Shown: positions 55,860 through 64,000 of the stretch, piece by piece
Layout of the letters: each line of letters begins with the position of its first letter
How positions within the stretch are numbered: the first letter of the stretch is position 1
NCBI GenBank assembly: GCA_032716605.1
Contig: CM064580.1
Location: 39,543,518 to 39,607,517, forward strand
DNA length: 64,000 bases
Direction: 5' to 3'
Origin: Paralithodes platypus
Taxonomy: Eukaryota > Arthropoda > Malacostraca > Decapoda > Lithodidae
The notes under the pieces: model-generated
What the model saw: only the letters and a program-made list of their open reading frames with translations
Database searches by the model: none
Told to the model about the DNA's origin: nothing
Program-made: the position numbers and the translations under genes

Positions 55860-56028
55860 TAACAGCCACAATTAATTGGCATACCGCGTCATAGCCTAAT
55901 CCTCTATTTTTTACAGCCTAAAAACCGTAGTCCGAACTCAACCTTTCCGAGATATTACCCTAATCTTAGTGCTGTACATTTACAAAAAGTTAGGTTGGGG
56001 GGGGGGGTTACTTGTGTATATATGTATA

Positions 56029-56104
<76 letters not shown>

Positions 56105-56248
56105 TTGCTTCATATAAATACTAGCCTACTATCGTAGCCTATGTTATAATTCATTATTATGACTTTCTTAGTATTAATGGCGCTAGGATAATGTCCGCAT
56201 CTACTACGGGTTTCAGAGGCCGTGTTACATAGTTTTTTCGGGAATAAC
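55860..56248. repeat. Spacer with (TA)n and dispersed repeat K
   Basis: (TA)n at 56037-56101. 56190-56248 ('gggtttcagaggccgtgtta') is inverted at 63905-63955. Confidence 0.75.
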
Positions 56249-56252
56249 TCAA

Positions 56253-56631
56253 AGGTGAATTACATAAGTTGCATACCTAGTAAGATATATATTTCGTATG
56301 CATCAAAACACATTAAGGATGCTCAGGTTTGTGTATAATAAAGTAAATTTACGTCAGTACAGAAAAATATTAATTATTTTTTTTTTTATATCTGGCGGCG
56401 TCTGGTAGTTGACCGTCTTGCAAATTTCGCGCCTTCCAGTATTGTGATGACTTCATAGATTCTGATAGTTGTCAGGCAACAGAAATTTACCTTTAACTTG
56501 ACCCAATTTATTTCATATGTTAGAGGCAAATTTAAGGATATTCCCAATAATGGTGTATTACTAGAGCATTTAACGTTCTGCTGAATAACTTATCTCACTT
56601 TTTTTTCATCTTTGTGTAGGCTAATTCACCT
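56253..56631 (+). mobile_element. L: TTAA element with AGGTGAATTA ends, 379 bp
   Basis: Ends AGGTGAATTAC and GCTAATTCACCT; left site TCAA (56249-56252), right TTAA (56632-56635). It interrupts repeat K: 63.8-64.0 kb reads continuously across this point. Confidence 0.78.
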
Positions 56632-56635
56632 TTAA

Positions 56636-57111
56636 CACTCCACGAGCGGCTAGGTCGGTAACTTCTACCTGCCAAGCAGGTGGTTTTACCCTAAACGAGC
56701 CTATTTTCCTTGCTCTTTTTCATGCATAAGCAAGAGCCAGAGCGTAATACAATTATGTATCCGTGAAAGGGCGATAATTGAGCTTTCCAATGACACCAGA
56801 ACCATCCTTCTACGACCACGGGTTCTCTTGCAACGATCGTGCAACACGAAGGAAAAATCCCTAAAATACGGTAATTTCCTTACATAATTCCCTGTCTAGC
56901 GAGGTAGTGGGTGTGGATGTGTGTGGAGGGGAGGGTAGTGGCGGCGTGGGAGCCGTGCCGAACGGTCAGAGCCAACCTACGCTTCTCCCACCACTCGTCT
57001 CTCTCTCGGAGCCAATTTTGTGCTCAAAATTGCACACCGCCTTAAGTCGGGCCCTGCCACATAGTCCTTGGTTCTCTAGACTGCCTTAAGTCGGGCCCCG
57101 CTAATAAGGGG
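56636..57111 (-). mobile_element. F2: TTAA/CCC element, 476 bp
   Basis: TTAA at 56632-56635 (shared with L) and 57112-57115; inverted homologue of F1. Contains a duplicated 'gccttaagtcgggcccngc' block. Confidence 0.87.
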
Positions 57112-57540
57112 TTAAAACAGTTGGATCAGTATATTTTGACAGCTTTGTTCACACCGTGCCCTAATTTTCATCAATATAGTGCATCGCTCTGTACAGGGGC
57201 ATAGTGCGTCCTTGTATCGAGTATTGTTCACGTGTGTGGGGAGGTTCCTCTCACATCGCTCTCCTAGACAAAATTGAAAGGAAGGCCGGATTTTGTTTAT
57301 TTTAATACCACAAATTTTCAGTGTATTTTATAAAAATAATTGTTCATTTACATCAATATATACCGGTAGTGTTTGTAATTAATTAGAAATCTCGGGAAAA
57401 CCTATTTTCCCCATTAGGCCTATCGATCCATGTTGAGACAAGTCCCCCGATAGTGATTTGAAAAGACATTAGCCTAACCTAACAACCTTACCTAACCTAA
57501 CCTAGGTTAGGTTAGGTCAACCTAGGTCTAACCTAGGTTA

Positions 57541-58047
57541 GGGCACCCGGGGTCGGGCGGGTGCCCGACCCCGAAAGGGGTTGAAATAGGGGAGCTATCC
57601 CCCCACCAAAGGCGGCTTTCTAGGGCCTTTCCTAGCTGATGCTGAGAGGATTGGGTTCTAGTCATGTGGTGATGGGCTGGTCTATCAGAGTGAGAACTGA
57701 GCGATCTCTGCCATACCCATAGCTTACTCTGACTGTTCCTTTAACTTATATATTTTCTAGATCTCAAGTGACAGCGTCTTTTCCGTGGATTGACCTCCCA
57801 ATCTACCAAGATTGGAAGCCAAAGTGTCACATTTTTCCCTTGCCCCTCAACTTTCTCTTCATAATTGCTGAGGGGCACAGGGCCCTGGGTGGGGCTTTGG
57901 TTTCCCGGGCGTTTCCGCACCCTCCTCAGCTTTCGGTCACCCAGGCTTTATTGTGGTCGGCAGGGAGGGTTCTGTGGGGGCGCTCGGTTATGGCCTTGGA
58001 ATTGCTCGGGGCCTTGGGGCTGTTCGGCCAGGCAGCTTGGGGAACAA
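57541..58047 (+). mobile_element. Possible LINE 3' fragment with (AAC)n tail
   Basis: GC-rich sequence from 'ggtcgggcgggtgcccgacc' through open but featureless frames (57768-58064) to 'aacaacaacaacatcaa'. The tail style suggests a LINE or SINE end. No coding motif recognised. Confidence 0.4.
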
Positions 58048-58639
58048 CAACAACATCAACCTAACCTAGTATTATGGGTGGGGGCTGCTGGTTGAGTACT
58101 AATCCCTTAGTAAATAAAACAAAAAATTGGCTGTCGATTATACGAATGTGAAAGAAAAGTCTACGAAGTCTACGGTGTTTACTCTGCAATCTTCAGCTTT
58201 GATTGTACATTGATAATGGAAAAGTACCGTAGCCTATTGACAACCTTGTTACGAAAATTAAATTGGTAAACCTGACTTTTTGGACCGACAGCAATTTCAG
58301 TAAGTTTTATTTTGTTTTTTGTAATTTTTCCTTCAGATATAGTGTTGTTTTATACTGAAGAAAAGCGGAAATGAGTATTTACCCATTATACAACAATCTA
58401 AAAACACGCCCCCCACTAGTGGGGAGGGCTATGAAGTTCAGGGAAAATGAGGGGGTTAAAAGGGTAAAAATACAATAATATAGCGTTTTGTATCAAAACT
58501 TGGCTCGGGTTTTCCCAAATTGCAAACTCATACAACCCAATTTTGTGAATACCCGAGCCAACTTTTGACGAAAGCTGGCTCGGATTTCACGGGGTGGAGT
58601 GGGTAGCCTAATATTTCATGTTATAAAAATAGTCAACTT

Positions 58640-58885
58640 TGGGAAGACATTAGCCTAACCCAACAACCTTACCTAACCTATCCTAGTATTATGGGTGGGG
58701 GCTGCTGCCCCCACACACCCGCTGGTTGGGTTAGATTTTTTTTTTTTTTTTTTAATGTTCTAGGCTATTAGCCTAACCTAACAACCTTACCTAACCTAAC
58801 CTAGTATATGGGTGGGGGCTGCCGCCCCCACACCCCCGCTGGTTGGGTTATTTTTTTATATTTTTGTATGTGCTATTAGCCTAAC
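58640..58885 (+). repeat. Tandem pair of about 117 bp with CCTAA tracts
   Basis: 'attagcctaacctaacaacc' to 'ccgctggttgggtta' occurs twice (about 58650-58733, 58768-58850). Related sequence at 57470-57500. Confidence 0.8.
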
Positions 58886-58889
58886 TTAA

Positions 58890-58985
58890 CCCGTACAGCC
58901 CCAGCGACGCGCCTGACGCGTCCGCGATGTATGTAACGCACAGCCCCAGAGACGCGCCTGGCGCGTCACCCTAATTGCGCTAACT
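58890..58985 (+). mobile_element. E3: left-end fragment of family E
   Basis: TTAA (58886-58889), CCCGTACAGCCCCAGCGACG, nearly identical to the first 95 bp of E1; the rest is absent. Confidence 0.87.
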
Positions 58986-60177
58986 GTCGGACCAAAACAT
59001 CAGTATAACCATTAAATTTTAGTACCATACTTTTATATTAGGTTTTTCCGAGGGTTTAACACATTTTCATATGATCTTTAGAGCTATCAATAACTGGAAG
59101 TACCGTATTGACAACCTTGTTACGAAAAAGACATTTTAGTACCATACTTTTTTATTAGGTTTCGCCGAGGGTTAAACCAAATGTTCTTATACTCTTTAGA
59201 GCATATAGATTCATTATTAATCTTCAAATATATCAACAAAATTTGTGGTATTAAAATAACATTAAACCGGAAGGCCTTTCGTTCATTAACTCTCGTCCAC
59301 TCACCAACTCTCTGCAATCTCTCTCTTTCTTCGCCGCAATGTTGCATCTCTCTCGCTATTCTATCGATACTATAATAATCAATGTTCCTCAGAGCTTTCC
59401 CAGTGTATACCACCTCCTTTGCGTAGGGCATGTGGTACCCATCTTGCAACACAATCCCACCCCTACTCTCTGCAACTCTCCAACCCAAGAGTGAAACTTT
59501 ACTGGGTCAATATTTACGAGTCGCACAACAGCTCGGATCTCATTTCTAATGGTTGTTTTGGGTTCCTATCATTCTATGCTTCATTTCTATATACTTTTTA
59601 TCCACAGGAAAAAAAAAAAAAAAATCTTTGCTTAATTTTTTTTTTTTTTAGCATTAACCTAACCAAAAAAACCTAACCTAACCGGTAAATTGATAAGGTG
59701 TGACAGTCACGAGTTTTAGAATGTGGTTTTTTTTTTGCATTTTTTCTTGGATTTGTATTACCTAACTAAGAAACCTAACCTAACCTAACCTAACCTAAAA
59801 GTAATACGTGGATAGAAACTAACCTAAAATGTACGCAATTACCAAAGCAGCACTGGATCGCGCAACTGTAAGGTCCCCCAAGTAAGGTAGGAGGGAAGAA
59901 GAAAAAAATCTATAAAGCAGAAATCCCATAAAACAGGACTTGTCATTATGCAGACAAGACTGTGTTTTACCCTATATCGCCCTTATAATACATTTGCGAC
60001 GGGAAAGACATATATAGGACTGAAGACTATTATATAACATACCTATAGGCTACACAAACATCGATGGGGCTTGTAACTGTCACACCGTAAAATCTTACCA
60101 CCTAACCTAATAGCCCCCAAATACATTTAAGTTAGGTTAGGTTAGGTTTTTTAGTTAGGTTAATGCACACAAAAAAA

Positions 60178-60262
60178 AAAATATATATATATATATATAT
60201 ACTATATATATATATATATACTGTATATATACCCGGTATATATATATATATATATATATATT
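60178..60262 (+). repeat. (TA)n
   Basis: Interrupted TA tract inside O2. Confidence 0.95.
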
Positions 60263-60487
60263 TTCGGAAAAACTAAATAAGATGGTCACCAATTTTCCCA
60301 TGGATTTTTTTATTTTTCCCTTTTAGTTTTCATCAATATATAGTGTTTGGAAATAATTGCAACCCTCGGCGAAACCGTTTTCTCCATTATACAACGATCT
60401 TAAGACACGCCGCCCGATAGTGGGGAGGGCTATGAAGTACAGGGAAAATGAGGGGTTAAATGCGTAAAACGGCGATTAAAACGTATT

Positions 60488-60950
60488 TTAGCAAAACTTG
60501 GCTTGGGTTTTAAGGTATTTCTAAGGCCTAAAACCCAATATTTCGAAAACCCGAGCCAAGTTTTGGCCAAAGCTGGCTCGGATTTTGAGAGTTTGTGGAC
60601 AACAAAATGACAGTAACCTCATTTAGAAATTTGGCTCAGGTTTCCCGAAATTGCAAAGGAATAAAACCCGAATTTTGGAAAACCCGAGCCAAGTTTTGCC
60701 AAAACTTGGCTCGGATTTTGCGAATTTTAAGAGTAAACAAATTACAGTAACCTAATTTAGAATTTTGGCTCATGTTTCCCTAAATTGCAAACCCCAAAAA
60801 GCATAATTTTGGAAAACCCGAGCCAATTTTTGGCAAAACTTGGATCGTATTTTGAGAATCGAAAAAGACTAACTACATGTCGGAAATCGGCTCATGATTT
60901 CCCTAATTGCAAAGCCATATAACCAGATTTATCGAAAACGTAGCACTTAT
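60488..60950 (+). repeat. Tandem dyads of about 120 bp built on 'cttggctcgg'
   Basis: About four units, each with 'cccgagccaagttttg' followed by 'caaaacttggctcgg' (an inverted repeat) and a variable spacer. A single unit also lies at about 58497-58590 in S. Confidence 0.85.
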
Positions 60951-61179
60951 TTAAATCATAAATATCCAGTAACATAGACCTAGTACATTGGATACAAGCC
61001 TAATCCACACCTAACGCCTACAATGTGTCCGTAGTACCTAGTAGGCCTACGTGGGATACAACATGGCGGTTGGGCCGGCGCCCATTTAGTAGCCTACCGG
61101 TATTCGGCCGTATCTGTAAATACGAATGCGAGGAACTTCGAGCGAATTCCTGATCGAGCGGATGCACAATCCAATCTAA

Positions 61180-61425
61180 TTAACCTAACTTAACTTAACC
61201 TAACCTAACTTAACCTAACCTAACCTAACTTAACCTAACCTAACTTAACCTAACCTAACTTAACCTAACCTAACTTAGCCTAACCTAACTTAGCCTAACC
61301 TAACTTAGCCTAACCTAACCTAACTTAGCCTAGCCTAGCCTAGCCTAGCCTAGCCTAGCCTAGCCTAGCCTAACCTAACCTAACCTAACTTAACTTAACT
61401 TAACCTAACCTAACCTAAATGCGCC
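61180..61425 (+). repeat. TTAGG-like (CCTAA)n array, about 240 bp
   Basis: Period-5 CCTAA (complement TTAGG) with regular variants taacttaacc and tagcc. TTAGG is the canonical arthropod telomere repeat. It lies entirely inside O2. Confidence 0.93.
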
Positions 61426-62229
61426 TCCGCTCGAATATGAATTCGCTCGAAGTGTCCAGATACCGTAAATACTACCGCAACTACGAATCTTGTTTCTGAA
61501 ACCTAGTATATTAACCTAACCAAACAACCCAACCTATCGACAGAGATGGGCAGGTGGAGTGGACTAAAAAGCTGGTGGACAGACCTCGGCCCTCGGGAGA
61601 CAGGTGAAAATAGCGTGTGTACGAATCGGTGCCGTCTATAGGAAGGTATTGACAACCATGTTTCGACAAAATTCCATTTTAGTACTATATATTTTTATTA
61701 GGTTTTGCCGAGGCTTAAAACACATTTTCATATTATGTTTAGAGCATATACAATCTATATGTGTGTTCAAATATTGCAAAATAATTGGTGACCAACTTAT
61801 TTAGTTATACTATATTTTCCCGTGGATAAAAAGTATATAGCAATGAAGCATAGAATGATAGGAACCCAAAACTACCATTATAAATGAGATCCCAGCTGTG
61901 ATGCGACTCTTATATATTGACCCTTTACTGTCTTTCTTCTATTCAACAGCTGAGCTCTGGAACTCTCCCAGAATCAGTCTTTCCCTCTTCCTATGACTTA
62001 AATTGCTTCAAACTCCGTGTGTCCAGGTATTTTGGCTCGAACGTCCCTTGATTTGGCCCTGTCATTCTTTCAACTTTGGGGGAGGCACTCGCTATAGGCA
62101 GTTCTGCCTTTTGCCTCCCTCACTCACATGGATTTTTGTTTTACCAAAACTGTAGAAATAAGGCACTTTTCCCTGTGTCGTGAGGTTAAAGTCACATTAA
62201 CGACTAAGAAACGGACAAGCTACCGTGGC

Positions 62230-63176
62230 TTACCTGTGAGAACCACCAAACCATTATTGCTCCTCTATCAAACACGGTAATTATCAGCCACCACTCAACC
62301 CGATAACATTCAAGACCTCTTTCCCCGCCTTATTAGAAATAATTTATTAGGGAAAATAGGGACCAATAGACTCACGGTATAGTAACATAGTAACCTTATG
62401 TTACTATACCGTGAATAGACTCGCCATATTTTTCTCATTATAGTCCACATGGAGGAATTTCGTTATCGACACTTGAACAAACCCGATTACACTGAAAAAT
62501 AACACTAAAATAATGTCCCGAACGTAAACAAAGCATTGCACCCAATGAATCCTTCGACCTGGAAAGAAAATGAAAGAAATGGGTCCTCTTCTTGTTTTGA
62601 AAGATGCGGAGAGTGCGATTCACCCAATAAATGGCTTGAACGTTACTCACAAAACGATATTATATTAGGGTTAAGTTAGGTTAATCTAATCTAATATAAT
62701 ATTTGTACATTTTGGAAGCGTGCATGGCCTCCCCACAATTTTCCTTACCTACTGTAAAAGCGCGATTCACCCAATAAATGGCGTCATTTGACGGAGTATC
62801 TTCAGATTAATTAATAGGCCTAATGGGTAAGTTAATGCAAATCCTCCACTCAAACTATGATAAACAACAATTAAACACTATATTCCCTGGAAAAAATATA
62901 AAGAAACTTGGTAAATAAGGCGGCTCTAGCTGTCTTGAAGGTTACCCTCAACCCTACTATCGCATTTAAATTAAAGTTACTGAATATGTCAATATCAAGT
63001 ATAAATATACAAAATGTATGTCTCCTTGAATGCTACCAAATGTATTTTGTATATTTATATTTTGATATTGACAGTACTTGAATTTAAATGCGATGGTAGA
63101 GTTGGGTAGTAGTTGATAACTACCGTGTTTGATAGAGGAGCAATAATGGCTTGGTGGTTCTCACAGGTAAGCCGGC
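62230..63176. mobile_element. Fold-back element with left arm split by T
   Basis: Left arm 62230-62301 plus 62955-63015 is the reverse complement of 63040-63176 (landmarks 'cttacctgtgagaaccacca' and 'cgcatttaaatt'). Loop about 25 bp. Confidence 0.88.
62302..62946 (+). mobile_element. T: GGT-type element, 645 bp, 8-bp duplication
   Basis: Ends GATAACATTCAAGAC and (other strand) GGTAACCTTCAAGAC, 13 of 15 alike. Target duplication CTCAACCC at 62294-62301 and 62947-62954. Contains a perfect hairpin 'cacggtatagtaacata' near 62372-62413. Confidence 0.9.
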
Positions 63177-63224
63177 AAAAATTTTAAGTGCGGGCGGTAC
63201 GCCAGCCTTGTTTACACTACGCGT

Positions 63225-63770
63225 AGTGGCGTCGGACCTTTGCCATTATGTTTGTCTATTTTGACTGCCTTTGGATACAATAATATATTGAGGGCCCCCC
63301 CCCCCCCATGACACATTGTCATCATATATATTGCCAGCAGGGGGGCAAATTACCGAAAAAATCGCAGTCAAAATAGATGCGAACTTAACCACGGCGATCG
63401 ACAAATGTAAACATGGCGGCGGTAGAGACTTCGGACCTTTGCAATCATGTTCCACTCTATTTTTTTTTTTTGTTTTTTTTTTTTTTTAAAGAGACAATGA
63501 ACGGAGGAAGGAAAAACACAGATAAAACAAAAAGGTCCATGTGCCTAAAGGCATCCTCCATTTTGAATGCCATTGGATACAATAATATGTCGAGGGGGGC
63601 TTTGCCCCTCTTCACCCCCCCCCCCCCCCCCCCCCCATGACATATTGTCATCATATATAGGCCTATTGACAGCAGGGGGCAAATAACCGAAAAAATAAGT
63701 AAAAATAGACGCGAAGTTAACCTCGGCGAGTCGGCGATCGCCCTATGTAAACATGACGATAGTAGGCTAC
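63225..63770 (+). repeat. Direct duplication of about 190 bp split by a LINE 3' end
   Basis: 'ggatacaataatatnnngag' to 'gcgatcg' and 'tgtaaacatg' occurs at about 63270-63415 and 63570-63757. Between them are poly-T (63461-63487) and the LINE UTR block shared with 21357-21430. Each copy has a poly-C run. Confidence 0.8.
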
Positions 63771-64000
63771 GCCCGAACTCTACATCCATCCCCTTATTTC
63801 TACACTTTTGGTAATGCACTATATTGACGAAAATTAGGGCACGGTGTGAAGATAGCCTAGCTGTGTCAAAATATACTGATCCAACGGTTTGTTAAAGTTA
63901 TTCCCGAAAAACGATGTAACACGGCCTCTGAAACCCATAGTAAAATAGGCCTATGACTATGACTAATAATTCGTAGGGAAATAGGCACCGGAAGTGCTTT
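63771..64000 (-). repeat. Dispersed repeat K, inverted and uninterrupted
   Basis: Minus strand carries 'gggtttcagaggccgtgtta' followed directly by 'gttggatcagtatattttga', which at 56190-57195 are separated by L and F2. Confidence 0.75.

Larger units (their letters stand above)
57288..59268 (+). mobile_element. S: GG-ended element, 1981 bp, in LINE-R
   Basis: Target duplication GGAAGGCC at 57280-57287 and 59269-59276. Ends GGATTTTGTTTATTTTAATA and (other strand) GGTTTAATGTTATTTTAATA, continuing 'ccacaaatttt' in both. No transposase frame; interior is a mosaic with (CCTAA)n blocks, a LINE 3' piece and an E fragment. Confidence 0.9.
59505..61922 (+). mobile_element. O2: GGT-ended element, 2418 bp, in LINE-R
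   Basis: Target duplication CTTTACTG at 59497-59504 and 61923-61930. Inverted ends of about 100 bp, GGTCAATATTTACGAGTCG and (other strand) GGTCAATATATAAGAGTCG, continuing through 'gttttgggttcctatcattc'. The same subterminal text occurs in O1. No ORF above about 66 codons. Contents: poly-A/T, (TA)n, a tandem 'aacttggctcgg' region and a TTAGG-like array. Confidence 0.93.
57181..62115 (+). pseudogene. LINE-R remnant split by S and O2
   Basis: Three pieces: 57181-57287 (LYRGIVRPCIEYCSRVWGG-like, then IERKA), 59269-59496 (RKAFRS, then ATQSHPYSLQLSNPRVK) and 61931-62115 (FFYSTAELWNSP). Joined, they give the same C-terminal RT region as 19207-19720. Dead before the insertions or since: several stops. 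Confidence 0.85.

Noticed and set aside
57768..58095. Open frames of 76-98 codons in GC-rich DNA
   Set aside because: No recognisable motif, two overlapping frames equally open, inside transposon S next to an (AAC)n tail; treated as LINE/SINE 3' sequence.
61180..61425. Chromosome end or telomere
   Set aside because: The CCTAA array lies inside transposon O2, bounded by exact target duplications, with LINE sequence on both sides. It is interstitial.

Overview
The window looks like gene-poor, repeat-saturated nuclear DNA from an arthropod, most likely a decapod crustacean. The reasons are very abundant and long (CA)n/(GA)n microsatellites, TTAGG-type (arthropod telomere motif) tracts, several non-LTR retrotransposons, and almost no unique coding sequence. 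The taxon is inferred from composition only. No complete host gene is visible. The one good host-gene candidate is a 95-bp exon on the minus strand (50894-50988). Family names A, B, C and so on are mine.

Most of the window is a layered set of short non-autonomous DNA transposons whose borders can be read directly. (1) Families A (about 300-370 bp, about 19 copies) and B (about 370-bp fold-back, 7 copies) start GGGG, end CCCC and sit between TTAA target duplications. (2) Families C, D, E, F, G and M also use TTAA but start CCC and end GGG, as piggyBac-type elements do. (3) A guild of elements with GG(T) termini and 8-bp target duplications (N, O, S, T, with J close to it); several of them carry (CCTAA)n tracts inside. 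(4) TA-flanked elements (H, Tc1/mariner-like; P).

Layout. 1-9 kb: C1 split by A1, B1, (CA)n, a 22-bp minisatellite (5.4-6.6 kb), A4, B2, B3. 9-10.5 kb: 5'-truncated CR1-like LINE. 11.3-13.4 kb: 64-bp minisatellite. 14.4-15.5 kb: broken gag/protease of an LTR-type retroelement. 16-25 kb: A, B and C copies, tRNA-derived SINE 1, remnants of LINE-R, Tc1-like H2, and A10 inserted in A9. 25.5-27 kb: two copies of a tRNA-Val-like SINE, then a 100-N assembly gap. 27-41 kb: more C/A/B copies, a decayed minus-strand LINE (31.0-32.7 kb), a 28-bp minisatellite (34.2-35.0 kb). 41.8-43.1 kb: a tandem array whose units each contain TTAA and which hosts C9, D1 and E1 in successive units. 45.7-49.7 kb: a near-full-length CR1-like LINE with an esterase-type ORF1 and an endonuclease/RT ORF2. 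50.9 kb: the exon. 51.0-54.3 kb: one A element cut into five pieces by N, M, F1+E2 and O1. 55.3-63.8 kb: D2, L, F2, a LINE-R remnant interrupted by S and then by O2 (which contains a TTAGG-like array), and a fold-back element interrupted by T.

Nothing here forms an operon or pathway. The coherent story is transposition history: nested insertions with uninterrupted sister copies in the same window show target sites, element borders and order of events, mostly to the base.
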